From positions 71,877-135,876 of the forward strand of contig NZ_JACHBZ010000015.1 of assembly GCF_014200575.1 (NCBI RefSeq): 64,000 bases of DNA, in the 5' to 3' direction. The notes under the pieces are model-generated. The model saw nothing but the letters and a program-made list of their open reading frames with translations. It was not told the DNA's origin and did not search any database. Position numbers and translations under genes: made by a program. Source of the stretch: Mucilaginibacter saanensis (GTDB lineage Bacteria > Bacteroidota > Bacteroidia > Sphingobacteriales > Sphingobacteriaceae). This document shows, piece by piece, positions 43,424 through 53,166 of the stretch. Numbering within the stretch: position 1 is the first letter of the stretch; each line of letters opens with the position of its first letter.

Positions 43424-43660
43424 ATGCGGTATGAGATCGTGTTATCCCGGAACGGGTACAAACAAGCGCTGCAGGTTATTGCAGAAACTTATAAAAAATG
43501 GAAAGTATGGAAGGTGAAATTTCAAGACGGGAAAGAAGCCATACTCTTTAAGTGTGGGAGTTTGTGGATGCAGCGTAATGAAGATGATCTGGATTATGGT
43601 TTACTGATAGCCATTGGTGAAAGGATAGACCGCATCAGTATCGGCATTGCACTTTCCTGA
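43424..43660 (+). CDS. Small protein of unknown function
   Basis: 78 residues from ATG 43424: YEIVLSRNGYKQALQVIAETYKKWKVWKVKFQDG, later GSLWMQRNEDDLDYGLLIAIGERIDRISIGIALS. It is a compact mixed alpha/beta sequence rich in K, E and D, without signal or membrane segment. The AT-rich start and clean ending before a 21-base-stem terminator at 43735 favour a real gene. I do not recognise a family. Confidence 0.55.
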   Translation: MRYEIVLSRNGYKQALQVIAETYKKWKVWKVKFQDGKEAILFKCGSLWMQRNEDDLDYGLLIAIGERIDRISIGIALS

Positions 43661-43734
43661 AAAAATTGATGGTATAAATTATTAGAGCAACATCGGTATA
43701 TAGCCAGATGGTTCTGATTTTACTTTAAATCAAA

Positions 43735-43781
43735 AAAAGACGAAGGCCATGAAATGTATAATTTCATGGCCTTCGTCTTTT
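43735..43781 (+). terminator. Long perfect terminator hairpin after the small gene
   Basis: A 21-base perfect stem (43735-43755 with 43761-43781) around the loop GTATA, ending in T residues. Confidence 0.85.
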
Positions 43782-44160
43782 ACATCCGCATCTTTCGTCA
43801 TAATCAATAAAATAGCGCTGCATGAGTCTTATTTGCTATCGATAGCAGGGGTGATTGTAAAATGATTAATATTTTCTTGGCAATATCTGGTTAGATATAA
43901 ACCGTGGGCATTTTTTGATATGGTTTGCCCCTTGTTTAGTAGTCCTTATCGTTTTGAAAACTACTTAATTGACTGTTTGTGGTATTGTTTTGGTAATTAA
44001 TTTAACTGAATTTTTATTTAATGTATGTCAGGTAAAATGATTTAATTCAGATTAATTTAATTGTTATTAGTATTAATATTAATGCCATTTTAGATTAATT
44101 AAATATCCTTTCAGGTAACTTTTTTAATACCAATTTGGTTGCAGGGAAAAATAATGTTAA
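43782..44160. other. AT-rich leader region before the SusC gene
   Basis: 379 bases with no gene. The right half is very AT-rich with repeated AGATTAATT elements (44049-44061 and 44091-44103). It probably contains the promoter of the SusC/SusD operon, but no clear TTTG/TAnnTTTG pair was found. Confidence 0.35.
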
Positions 44161-44190
44161 GTTTAAACATTAACTGTTTAAACATTAACT
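44161..44190 (+). repeat. Perfect 15-base tandem repeat upstream of SusC
   Basis: GTTTAAACATTAACT occurs twice without spacing (44161-44175 and 44176-44190), twelve bases before the SusC ATG. The repeat contains the palindrome GTTTAAAC. The location suggests a leader or operator element. Confidence 0.85.
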
Positions 44191-44202
44191 AATAACTGAT
44201 CA

Positions 44203-47200
44203 ATGAAAAAAAATGTACTCATCATTTTTTGCGCATTACTATTGGCTGTAAATCAGCTATTTGCGCAAGATCGTGCCGTATCTGGTACGGTCACGGCCCA
44301 AGAAGATGGCCTGCCTATCCCCGGAGTAACAGTAAGGGTAAAAGGCACCACAACCGGTACGCAAACCGGAGCCAACGGTAAATACACCTTAAATGTTCCA
44401 ACCAATGCTGTGCTTATAATTAGTTTTATAGGCTATGCACCACAGGAAATTCCGGTTAAAGGCCCTGTTGTAAACGCACGACTGGCAGTATCAAGTAAGC
44501 TGCTCGGCGAGGTGGTGGTAACCGGTGCGTTAGGTATCACCAGAACCCGTAACCAACAGGCCTATGCCGCCCAGGCAGTTACCGGCGATGAAGTTAGCAA
44601 GCAACGTTCATCAAACTTTATTACAGGCTTATCAGGCAAGGTATCAGGTTTGGAGATTCGGCAGAATAATACGCTGGGCGCCTCAACAAACGTTGTGCTC
44701 CGTGGTACTAAATCCATATTCGGAAATAACCAGGCGCTTTTTGTTGTTGATGGCGTTCCTATTGGTAACGATAATAATAACAACAACATCCAGCAAACAG
44801 GTGGCGATGGACTTAGCCGTCAAAATCTGGGTAACGGAGGTTATGATTATGGTAGTCCGGCGTCAGATATTAACCCAGATGACATTGAAAGTGTAACTGT
44901 GTTAAAAGGTGCAGGAGCAACGGCATTGTATGGTTCACGTGGTAGTAACGGTGTTATTTTAATTACAACTAAAAAAGCTAAAAAAGGCCTCGGTATTACT
45001 ATTAACTCATCTGTAAGCGTAGGTTCAATAGATAAATCTACTTTCCCTCAATATCAAAAACAGTATGGGGCTGGTTACAGTGCATACTTTAATACGGTTG
45101 ATGGCGGAGTTTTTGGTAACCCTAACGCACAAATTGCACCAACAGGCGATGATGCCTCAAATGGTACTGCCTTTGACCCAAAACTGATGATCTATCAATG
45201 GGATGCCTTTGATCCAACTTCTCCAAATTATGGTAAAGCTACGCCATGGGTTGCCGCTAAAAATGATCCTTCAACATTTTTTGTAAAGCCAGTATCAACT
45301 AATCAAAGCTTACTCATTACCAATGCAACAGATAAAGGTTCATTTAAACTGGGCTACACCAAAAATATTGATAATGGTGTTTTGCCTAATAGCAGGATAA
45401 ATAAGAATGTGTTTGATTTTGGGGCAACCTATAATATTACATCAAAATTAACTGCAGGCGGTGCCATTAGCTTTTTTAATGTAAATGGTATAGGTCGTGG
45501 CGGAACTGGTTATGACGGTACCAACTCAGACAACCGTAACGTGCTTACCGGTTTTAGAGAGTGGTGGGAAAACAACGTTGATGTGCAAGACTTAAAAGCT
45601 GCCTATGACAGAACGGGTAAAAACATATCCTGGAATATGGCATCGCCAGAAAACGGCAACACTAACCCCGCCTATTGGAACAACCCATATTGGGTAACCA
45701 ACCACAATTATGAAACAGATACACGTAACAGGTATCTGGGTAATGTAAACCTGAATTATAAAGTAACTCCATGGTTAAATATCTTGGGTCGTGCTTCATT
45801 AGATACTTACTCGCAACTGAACGAGGAACGTTATGATGTAACCAGTATTGGTGTACCATATTACTCCAGGTACAACCTTAACTACTCCGAAACCAACTTT
45901 GACCTGTTGGCCAATGCTGATAAGGACATTTCTAAGGATTTAAATTTAAAAGCCCTGTTAGGTACCAATATCAGAAGAAACTCTAACAACAGTATACTGG
46001 CAGCTACCAATGGTGGTTTGATAGAACCTGGCTTATACTCATTAAGTAACACCTTAAGTGCACCTTTATCACCTGCCGAAATTGATTCTAAAACGGAAGT
46101 TGACGGTGTTTTTGCAGGCGCTACACTTACCTGGAGAAAGTTCCTGACCTTGGACGGAACCATCAGAAGGGATGAGTCTTCTACACTGCCTAAAGGCAAC
46201 AATGTTTATTACTATCCTTCGGTATCAGGTGGATTTGTATTTTCAGAGTTGCTTAAAAACTTAACCTGGCTTTCATACGGAAAAATAAGGGGTAGTTATG
46301 CTAAAGTGGGTAGCGATGCAACTGCATTCAGAACCATTGATACTTATGTAATAAACCCGCCAATCAGCTCAAATCCACAAACTAACCTTAATACAACCAA
46401 AAACAATTCAACTTTAAGGCCTGAGCAAACAAGAAGTAAGGAAATTGGTCTGGAACTGGCATTTTTCCATAGCCGACTTGGGTTTGACGGAAGTTATTAT
46501 GTTACCAATACATTTGATGAGATATTGCCTGTAAATGTTTCAGGAGCAACAGGGTATACTTATGAATATTTAAATGCAGGTAACATCAGAAACAAAGGGG
46601 TGGAATTGTCTTTAAATGGTACGCCTGTACTAAGCAGGGATTTTAGCTGGAAGATTAGCGTAAACTTTAGCAAAAATACCAATAAAGTTACTGCATTATA
46701 CAAAGATGCTACAGGGCAGCAGGCTCAAAACCTGGAGTTAGGAAGTTTCCAGAATGGCGAAACGCTGAATGCCCCGCTTAATGGTTCTTTGGGTACTATA
46801 AGAGGTACGGATTATGTTTATGATGATCAGCACCGCAAGGTTGTAGGCTCTGATGGGCAGTACTTAATATCGCCTACATCAAACAATAACATTGGTAACA
46901 CCAATCCGAATTGGACTGGCGGTATTAACAACAGCTTTACTTATAAAAACTTTTCGTTCAGCTTCCTGATTGACATTCGTCATGGGGGTTCTGTGTTCTC
47001 AGGCGATATGGCTTATGGTTTGGCCGATGGTATTTATCCTTTAACAGCTTATACCAATGACCTTGGTAAACCGGTTCGTAATACCCTTGCCGATGGTGGT
47101 GGTTTTATACGCCCGGGTGTAAATGAGCAAGGACAACCAAATACCGTTAGGGTATCTGGAAATAACTATGGCGATTTTGGTGATGGCTCTGGTTTATTAC

Positions 47201-47469
47201 CGCTATCTGCATTTGTATATGATGCAAGTTACGTAAAACTAAGAGAAGCACTTATCGGGTACACCATGCCTCAAAGCGTAATAAGTAAACTGGGCCCTAT
47301 TAAAGAAGCCACCTTTCAGTTAATTGGAAGAAACTTGTGGATAATTCATAAAAACCTGCCTTATGCAGATCCTGAAGACGGTTTAACCTCGGGTAACTTA
47401 CAAGGCATACAATATGGATCTTATCCAAGTGTACGCACCATTTCACTTAATTTAAAATTACGCTTCTAA
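44203..47469 (+). CDS. SusC/RagA family TonB-linked outer-membrane transporter
   Basis: 1088 residues with signal peptide ending NQLFAQ. A CarboxypepD_reg-like domain (about 24-100; VSGTVTAQEDGLPIPGVTVRVKGT, IGYAPQE), the plug (about 110-220; GLEIRQNNTLGASTNVVLRGTKS, ALFVVDGVPIGN, VTVLKGAGATALYGSRGSNGVILITTKKA) and the beta barrel with C-terminal aromatic LRF follow. Together with the SusD lipoprotein 13 bases downstream it forms the energy-dependent import complex for glycans or peptides. No local sigma/anti-sigma, hybrid sensor or hydrolase gene identifies the substrate. Confidence 0.97.
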   Translation: MKKNVLIIFCALLLAVNQLFAQDRAVSGTVTAQEDGLPIPGVTVRVKGTTTGTQTGANGKYTLNVPTNAVLIISFIGYAPQEIPVKGPVVNARLAVSSKLLGEVVVTGALGITRTRNQQAYAAQAVTGDEVSKQRSSNFITGLSGKVSGLEIRQNNTLGASTNVVLRGTKSIFGNNQALFVVDGVPIGNDNNNNNIQQTGGDGLSRQNLGNGGYDYGSPASDINPDDIESVTVLKGAGATALYGSRGSNGVILITTKKAKKGLGITINSSVSVGSIDKSTFPQYQKQYGAGYSAYFNTVDGGVFGNPNAQIAPTGDDASNGTAFDPKLMIYQWDAFDPTSPNYGKATPWVAAKNDPSTFFVKPVSTNQSLLITNATDKGSFKLGYTKNIDNGVLPNSRINKNVFDFGATYNITSKLTAGGAISFFNVNGIGRGGTGYDGTNSDNRNVLTGFREWWENNVDVQDLKAAYDRTGKNISWNMASPENGNTNPAYWNNPYWVTNHNYETDTRNRYLGNVNLNYKVTPWLNILGRASLDTYSQLNEERYDVTSIGVPYYSRYNLNYSETNFDLLANADKDISKDLNLKALLGTNIRRNSNNSILAATNGGLIEPGLYSLSNTLSAPLSPAEIDSKTEVDGVFAGATLTWRKFLTLDGTIRRDESSTLPKGNNVYYYPSVSGGFVFSELLKNLTWLSYGKIRGSYAKVGSDATAFRTIDTYVINPPISSNPQTNLNTTKNNSTLRPEQTRSKEIGLELAFFHSRLGFDGSYYVTNTFDEILPVNVSGATGYTYEYLNAGNIRNKGVELSLNGTPVLSRDFSWKISVNFSKNTNKVTALYKDATGQQAQNLELGSFQNGETLNAPLNGSLGTIRGTDYVYDDQHRKVVGSDGQYLISPTSNNNIGNTNPNWTGGINNSFTYKNFSFSFLIDIRHGGSVFSGDMAYGLADGIYPLTAYTNDLGKPVRNTLADGGGFIRPGVNEQGQPNTVRVSGNNYGDFGDGSGLLPLSAFVYDASYVKLREALIGYTMPQSVISKLGPIKEATFQLIGRNLWIIHKNLPYADPEDGLTSGNLQGIQYGSYPSVRTISLNLKLRF

Positions 47470-47482
47470 TCAATATATAGAT

Positions 47483-48961
47483 ATGAAAAAGATATCAATA
47501 ATTTTTGTACTCGTTTCGCTGCTGTCGGCCTGTACAAAAGATCTCACGAAACTTAATACCGACCCCAAAAATCCGGGGAGTGTACCATCATACACTTTAT
47601 TTACCAATGCCCAAAGGGTATTAACCAATACTGTTGTTTCTGCAAGTGTTAACTCAAATATATTTCGCTTAATTGAACAGCAATGGACCGAAACCCAATA
47701 TTTGAATGAAACAAATTATCAGTTGCCTTCGCGCAGGCAGCCAGATTTACTGTGGACACAATTTTACACTAATACCTTAATCAACTTTGAAAAGGCAAAA
47801 GAATTTATGCTTACCGATGTTGCTGATGCCGGTACCCGCAAAAATGAAACAGCTATTACAGATATTTTAGAGGTATATGCTTACTATTACCTGGTTACTA
47901 CCTTTGGTAATATTCCGTATACCCAGGCATTGGACATAACTAAGCCATTCCCGGTATATGATGATCAAAAAACCATCTATTATGCACTGTTAACCCGTTT
48001 GGATGCCGATATAGCAGCATTAGATCCGGCAGCGGGCAGTTTTGGTTCTTCTGATCTTGTTTATGCTGGTGATATTGGACAATGGACGAAGTTTGCCAAT
48101 ACCTTTAAGCTTAAAATGGGTATACTTTTGGCCGATGTTGATGTTGCCAAATCAAAAACAGTTGTAGAGGCTGCGGTTAAAGCAGGCGTATTTACATCAA
48201 ATGCCGATAATGCCCTATATAATTATGACACTACTCCACCAAATACCAATCCAATTTGGGTTGACCTGGTGCAGAGCCAAAGACACGATTTTATAGCTAC
48301 AACTGAATTTATGGCTGCATTACAGGTTCCGGCCACTGGTGTTACTTCAGGTTTTGCCGATCCAAGGGTGCCATATTATTTTGCTCCAAACGCTGCAGGT
48401 GTGTATATAGGCGCACCTAACGGTTCGGGTAATGGTAGCTTGGTTTACAGTAAATACTCACTGCCATCAGGACCGTTGCTTACTCCGGGATCAATCGGAT
48501 CGGTAACCAATCCTGGTTTTAAAGGTGTGTTGCTGGATTACTCCGAAACAGAATTTAACCTGGCCGAAGCCGTATCAAGAGGATTTGCTGTTAGCGGTAC
48601 AACACAAAGCCACTATAATGCAGCTATTACTGCATCAATAAGCTATTGGACAGGTGGTAGTGCCGCTACATATTTGGCTTTACCTAAAGTTAATTTTGCT
48701 ACAGCTACCGGTACCGATCTGCAAAAAATTGCAGCTCAGGAGTATCTGGCCTTTTACAACAGAGGCTGGGATGCCTGGACAACAAACCGGAGGTTAGATT
48801 ATCCGGCATTAGTACCGCCAGAAAACGCATATAGCGCTTTCCCGGTTCGTTTTACTTATCCTATAAGTGAGCAAAATGTAAACGAATCTAACTTTAGCAA
48901 GGCTGGTGCTGCTATTGGTGGTGATAAAGTGACAACCAGACTGTTCTTCGATGTAAAATAA
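47483..48961 (+). CDS. SusD/RagB family substrate-binding lipoprotein (SusD-like_2)
   Basis: 492 residues. The lipoprotein signal is VSLLSACTKDL with its cysteine near residue 17. LTKLNTDPKNPGSVPSYTLFTNAQRVL is the typical SusD-like_2 N-terminus, and LEVYAYYYLVTTFGNIPYTQALD carries the helical TPR-like part. It caps the SusC transporter at the cell surface and captures the ligand. It is 13 bases after SusC, so the two are one operon. The C-terminus ends in VTTRLFFDVK. Confidence 0.95.
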   Translation: MKKISIIFVLVSLLSACTKDLTKLNTDPKNPGSVPSYTLFTNAQRVLTNTVVSASVNSNIFRLIEQQWTETQYLNETNYQLPSRRQPDLLWTQFYTNTLINFEKAKEFMLTDVADAGTRKNETAITDILEVYAYYYLVTTFGNIPYTQALDITKPFPVYDDQKTIYYALLTRLDADIAALDPAAGSFGSSDLVYAGDIGQWTKFANTFKLKMGILLADVDVAKSKTVVEAAVKAGVFTSNADNALYNYDTTPPNTNPIWVDLVQSQRHDFIATTEFMAALQVPATGVTSGFADPRVPYYFAPNAAGVYIGAPNGSGNGSLVYSKYSLPSGPLLTPGSIGSVTNPGFKGVLLDYSETEFNLAEAVSRGFAVSGTTQSHYNAAITASISYWTGGSAATYLALPKVNFATATGTDLQKIAAQEYLAFYNRGWDAWTTNRRLDYPALVPPENAYSAFPVRFTYPISEQNVNESNFSKAGAAIGGDKVTTRLFFDVK

Positions 48962-48987
48962 TAATAGTTCAGAATAGTTAATTAATG

Positions 48988-49018
48988 AGGGGGGTACCAT
49001 TTTTGGTGCTCCCTTTTT
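48988..49018 (+). terminator. Terminator of the SusC/SusD operon
   Basis: An imperfect ten-base stem (GGGGGTACCA with TGGTGCTCCC), loop of Ts, followed by TTTTT. Confidence 0.7.
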
Positions 49019-49086
49019 GTTTATAGCAGATGGTATTTTATTAAGAGCGAATAAAGCAGCATTGTGGCCGATTTTATTAAGCCTGT

Positions 49087-49323
49087 TTGAAATTCGCAAA
49101 TAACAGATTGATATCTTCAAACGGTGAACCAAAAACAATCAAGGGCCAAACTACTACTGTGATCATTAGCCAAAGGGTAATTCAGGAAGCTAAAATTTTA
49201 CTAAAACAAACAAATTGGAGTGTATCTGAAATAGCCTACACTTTAGGGTTTGATGATCTGGCACATTTCTCAAATTTCTTTAAGAAACAAACTTGTTTTA
49301 CGCCATTGTCATTCCGGTTGTAA
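49087..49323 (+). pseudogene. C-terminal remnant of an AraC regulator gene
   Basis: The frame ends in VIQEAKILLKQTNWSVSEIAYTLGFDDLAHFSNFFKKQTCFTPLSFRL, a complete second helix-turn-helix of an AraC-type regulator with the family LGFxDxxHFxxFFKKxT signature. The first helix-turn-helix and the sensor domain are missing: upstream codons (FANNRLISSNGEPKTIKGQ) preserve only part of the linker before TTTVIIS. So the 78-residue frame is a decayed regulator. The relic lies between the SusC/SusD operon and the siderophore receptor. Confidence 0.7.
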
Positions 49324-49481
49324 GTCCGGTATATCAACTCAATATCTTCCCCATACCGGAATAATGCGTCTTGGACGTTAGTTAGCGGCCATGACCCTTC
49401 ATATCAAGCTCCACATAAGCAGGCCACAACACATACAGGGCAAGCATAGGTTAGTGTTTGAGTATTTACCTCATATTATTT
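49324..49481. other. Intergenic stretch between AraC relic and receptor
   Basis: No gene, hairpin or repeat is seen in 49324-49481; the receptor's upstream region continues to 49653, with the palindrome at 49482-49504. Confidence 0.3.
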
Positions 49482-49504
49482 TTATTTGGATTTATTCTAA
49501 ATAA
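49482..49504. promoter_or_regulatory. 23-base palindrome, possible Fur-type iron box
   Basis: TTATTTGGATTTATTCTAAATAA reads almost the same on both strands: nine of eleven symmetric positions pair. Its arms (TTATTT and AAATAA) and position about 150 bases before a siderophore-type receptor fit a Fur or similar repressor site. The name Fur is inference. Confidence 0.45.
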
Positions 49505-49653
49505 TAATTTACTTTGCGGCTCACAACACACTTTCCATGAAAGCACACGGCCCACCATGAAATAGTAAATAAACAATCCGGTAATTCCGTCGCCAAACAT
49601 TACACCGGGCAATCTTAATAAAATCCTTCAATCCATTAACATTTTCAGCAATC

Positions 49654-52092
49654 ATGAATTACTTAGTATGCAGTAATACTTCTACCTCACTTACCCTCAA
49701 AAAAATTTATTTTACATTCCTGTTCTTATGCTTTGCTGCAATTACCTTTGCACAAACAGGAACCATCAGTGGCTCCGTAAAAACATCAGACGGCAATGCC
49801 GCCCAAGCGGTAAGTATTGCCATTAAAGGCACCAGCAAGGGCACACTGACTGATCAAAACGGAAAATACCTCATCAGAATTAAGCCGGGCACCTACCAGT
49901 TAACCGCTTTTTTGATTGGCCTCACCAAAGAGGAACAAACCGTTGAGGTAAAATCAGGCGAAAATGCCACCACTAATTTTATACTTAAAGAAAGTTCGGC
50001 GCAGTTAAACGAGGTTACCATCTCTGGCAGAAATGCCAATAAGGTAAATGATATTGTAGCCAAGATGCCGCTCAAAAAACTGGAGAATGCACAGGTATAC
50101 AGCGTGGTTTCGTCAGAAATTATGAAACAGCAAGGCATTACCAATTTTGACGATGCTATGCGGAACATTCCAGGAATCTCACGTACCTGGGAATCAACCG
50201 GCCGCAGTGGCGATGGCGCATCGTATTTTGCATTACGGGGTTTTGAGGCACAGCCCTCATTATACAATGGCTTACCAGGCTTTACCAATGGCGACCTTGA
50301 CCCGGCAGATATAGAAGAGATACAAGTGTTAAAGGGGCCTTCGGCAACTCTGTTTGGTGCTAACTTTGTAGGTTACGGCGGTATTATTAACGTGGTTACC
50401 AAAAAGCCATATTTCACTACTGGTGGCGAAATTACCTACAATACCGGCAGCTTTGGCTTAAACAGGATATCGGCTGATGTGAATACGCCGCTCAGTAAAA
50501 CAGAAAAAATTGCTTTACGCGTAAATACCGCTTACTCAACTGAAAATAGTTTTCAGGATGCTGGTTATAAAAAGACCTTCTTTTTTGCCCCTGCTTTAGT
50601 TTATCAGGCAAATGACAGGCTTACCTTTAATTTCATGACTGAAATATTGCAGGAGGATAGGGCTGTAGCGCCGGTATTTTTTAACTCAAACCGCGCAGAT
50701 CCGCTTACGGCTAAAAATTTGAAAGAACTGAACCTGGATAATTTCCAGTCGTTCACCAGTAATGACTTGTCTATCAAAAACCCACGATTTAATATACAGG
50801 GTCAAATGCAGTATAAAATATCCAGTCAGTGGACCTCGCAAACCGTTATTTCAAGAGGGTCTGCACAGTCAAAAGGGTATTATGGGTACATTTATGGTAA
50901 TGATTATGGCAGCAATGAGTTTAGCCAGTACATACATAAAGAAAACCAAACCAGCAATACCACTGATATTCAGCAAAATTTTAACAGCGATTTTAAGATA
51001 GGTAACCTGAGAAACCGTTTGCTTATTGGTTTGGATTATTTTAACAGGAATGTAATTGATAACGGCACCGGCTATGCGTTAATGAGAATGGTTACCCCGC
51101 AAGGAGCAATCAGCTATCCTAATCCGGCTCACCCGGTTTACACTACGCAAAATTCTGTTGATAGTTTATTAGCCGGCAGCGGCGCCAGCCATAGCAATAC
51201 CAGCAATAGCTCCTACAGCGCTTATGTATCTGATGTAATTAATTTTACGCCGTCGTTATCAGCAATGTTAAGCTTACGGGCTGATTATTTTGACTCTAAA
51301 GGAGAGAAAAGCGATCCGACAGATAATTTTCACCAGTTTGCTTTATCACCAAAATTTGGCCTGGTGTACCAGCCGGTTTTAGATAAGGTTTCGCTTTTTG
51401 CCAACTATCTCAATTCGTTTTTAAACGTGCAGCCCTCGCAGGTTTCTGATGCGGATGGCAGTAACCCGCACATCAAATCGTTTAAGCCCGAACATGCCAA
51501 CCAAGTGGAGTTTGGGGTAAAAACTAACCTGTTCTCTGATAGGTTATCGGCTACGGTATCTTATTACGATACCAGGGTTGCCAATAAGGTAACACCGATT
51601 GTGGGTAATATTAATGACTCTGATCAGCGCGGAAAAGTAAAAAGCAACGGCTTTGAGTTTGACCTGAATGCCAACCCGGTGGAGGGCTTAAACCTGATTG
51701 CGGGCTACAGTCATAATCATATACAGAACATATCAAGTAACGGGAACGACTTTTATACTGAGCAAGGTCGTGCACCGGGAGGACAAGGCCCGCAGGATTT
51801 GGCCAACTTATGGGCCACCTATAAATTTACGCATGGTTCACTTAAAGATTTCGGCTTTGGAGTTGGCGGTAACTATGCCGGCGTTTACAAAGTAATTGAT
51901 AACAGTGTAACTGGTGTGTTTGAACTGCCCAGCTATACGTTGCTAAATGCCAGTTTGTTTTATAATGCAGATCGGTACCGCTTTAGCTTTAATGCCAATA
52001 ATATCACCAACGAAAAATATTATATAGGCTACTGGTCAGTTAATCCGCAGCGTCCGGTAAACTTTACCGCAAGTATGGCCTTTAAATTTTAA
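49654..52092 (+). CDS. TonB-dependent siderophore-type receptor with CarboxypepD_reg domain
   Basis: 812 residues. An extended N-terminus precedes a signal peptide ending AITFAQ. A CarboxypepD_reg-like domain (about 35-115; GTISGSVKTSDGNAAQAVSIAIKGTSKGT) leads to the plug (about 125-245) with NIPGISRTWESTGRSG, YFALRGFEAQP and IEEIQVLKGPSATLFG, the FhuA/FpvA siderophore-receptor pattern. The barrel ends with SVNPQRPVNFTASMAFKF. It presumably takes up a ferric siderophore. A palindrome at 49482 lies upstream, and no siderophore synthesis gene is near. Confidence 0.92.
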   Translation: MNYLVCSNTSTSLTLKKIYFTFLFLCFAAITFAQTGTISGSVKTSDGNAAQAVSIAIKGTSKGTLTDQNGKYLIRIKPGTYQLTAFLIGLTKEEQTVEVKSGENATTNFILKESSAQLNEVTISGRNANKVNDIVAKMPLKKLENAQVYSVVSSEIMKQQGITNFDDAMRNIPGISRTWESTGRSGDGASYFALRGFEAQPSLYNGLPGFTNGDLDPADIEEIQVLKGPSATLFGANFVGYGGIINVVTKKPYFTTGGEITYNTGSFGLNRISADVNTPLSKTEKIALRVNTAYSTENSFQDAGYKKTFFFAPALVYQANDRLTFNFMTEILQEDRAVAPVFFNSNRADPLTAKNLKELNLDNFQSFTSNDLSIKNPRFNIQGQMQYKISSQWTSQTVISRGSAQSKGYYGYIYGNDYGSNEFSQYIHKENQTSNTTDIQQNFNSDFKIGNLRNRLLIGLDYFNRNVIDNGTGYALMRMVTPQGAISYPNPAHPVYTTQNSVDSLLAGSGASHSNTSNSSYSAYVSDVINFTPSLSAMLSLRADYFDSKGEKSDPTDNFHQFALSPKFGLVYQPVLDKVSLFANYLNSFLNVQPSQVSDADGSNPHIKSFKPEHANQVEFGVKTNLFSDRLSATVSYYDTRVANKVTPIVGNINDSDQRGKVKSNGFEFDLNANPVEGLNLIAGYSHNHIQNISSNGNDFYTEQGRAPGGQGPQDLANLWATYKFTHGSLKDFGFGVGGNYAGVYKVIDNSVTGVFELPSYTLLNASLFYNADRYRFSFNANNITNEKYYIGYWSVNPQRPVNFTASMAFKF

Positions 52093-52140
52093 TGCCTGAT
52101 ACAAGCCGATGATATTCCCCATTTGCTTGTGTTAAATAAA

Positions 52141-52195
52141 CAAAGCCCGGTAATACGTTGTCTGAACGTTCGCCGGGCTTTGTTGGTTTTAATGC
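52141..52195 (+). terminator. Terminator after the siderophore receptor
   Basis: CAAAGCCCGG (52141-52150) pairs with CCGGGCTTTG (52183-52192); inside, ACGTT and AACGT pair as a second stem, so a two-part hairpin forms, followed by TTGG. Confidence 0.8.
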
Positions 52196-52259
52196 AGAGT
52201 GGGCTTTAATGTTAGGAGATTTGAAGCTATGATAAATGCTAAATTATGGCAACCTGCTT

Positions 52260-52796
52260 TTAGTTTTCTTCAAAAACAGGATATAATGACGTTTTTGTTA
52301 ACGGCCATTTTTCCTCAGGATGAGCGGTCAACGTACCGCCTTTAACCGCAGCGCCGATTACGATACCTGCTGACAGTAAAACAATATTTTTAATAATATA
52401 CTGTCCCAATAATGTTGGGATCAGGATAGAAGACGCAAAAGTTTCATGAGGGAAGAAAAACAAAGGCAGGAAAGTACCCGCCATCTGGAAGTACAGGAGC
52501 AGCAAAGTAAGATTAAGCCATCGATTAAAAACAAGACCAAAGCCGATCGTGCATTCCCAAATGGCCAGTAGTGGTAACGATACAGGAGGTTTGACCAGGC
52601 CGAAACTCAGTTTATAGATAGTTTTGCCAGCAATAGCCTCCGCTGCACTCATTCCTGGAAAAAACTTCAACACACCAAACCATATAAAAACCAATCCAAG
52701 AGATACCCGAAGAATGTTTAAACCATTCCTGGCTTTCCACTCTACAGTTCTTTTTTCCAGCCGGATCATGAATTGAATAAGTCGGTTTTTTTTCAT
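52260..52796 (-). CDS. DoxX-like integral membrane protein
   Basis: 178 residues with about four membrane helices: LNILRVSLGLVFIWFGVLKFF, VSLPLLAIWECTIGFGLVF, LTLLLLYFQMAGTFLPLFFF and YIIKNIVLLSAGIVIG. The motif LGLVFIWFGVLKFFPG is typical of the DoxX/TQO_small-like family. The role is unclear; members are linked to quinone or redox partners. It is convergent with the siderophore receptor and has its promoter in the stretch towards 53166. Confidence 0.82.
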   Translation of the reverse strand: MKKNRLIQFMIRLEKRTVEWKARNGLNILRVSLGLVFIWFGVLKFFPGMSAAEAIAGKTIYKLSFGLVKPPVSLPLLAIWECTIGFGLVFNRWLNLTLLLLYFQMAGTFLPLFFFPHETFASSILIPTLLGQYIIKNIVLLSAGIVIGAAVKGGTLTAHPEEKWPLTKTSLYPVFEEN

Positions 52797-53166
52797 AGAT
52801 ATCGTTTTCCGGGTTGTTTCAACTCATGTACGTTGAAGCCTGAAAGGTAGATGTATTTATTTAACTATTAGCAAAACCTCCAAGAGTAAAGGGTTCTTGA
52901 AAGATTCCTAAACCAATTGCTGAACTATTTGAAGGATTTAACAAATATTGATAAATTTTTAGTGATTTTTTGAACAAAACGGAAGTACAAATCAGCTTTT
53001 ATTTGTTATTTTTAGTCTTTCAACAGGCTTTGGTGCTAATCTTGATCTGGTTATGTCCAGAATCATTTATAATGGAGGAAGAGGTAGTTATTTATAACTA
53101 TACTTCACTCGGAACAGAACAATATCTCCAAATTTTTATTAATTGCTATAATCAAAATCAATAGAA
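52797..53166. other. 370-base intergenic stretch between divergent genes
   Basis: AT-rich, with no repeat or RNA gene. A 64-codon frame at 52970-53164 uses a TTG start and looks like chance. It must carry the promoters for the DoxX-like and hydrolase genes, but none is convincing. Confidence 0.35.

Noticed and set aside
52970..53164. 64-codon frame before the hydrolase gene
   Set aside because: TTG start, AT-rich, no motif; it probably reflects chance in the promoter region.
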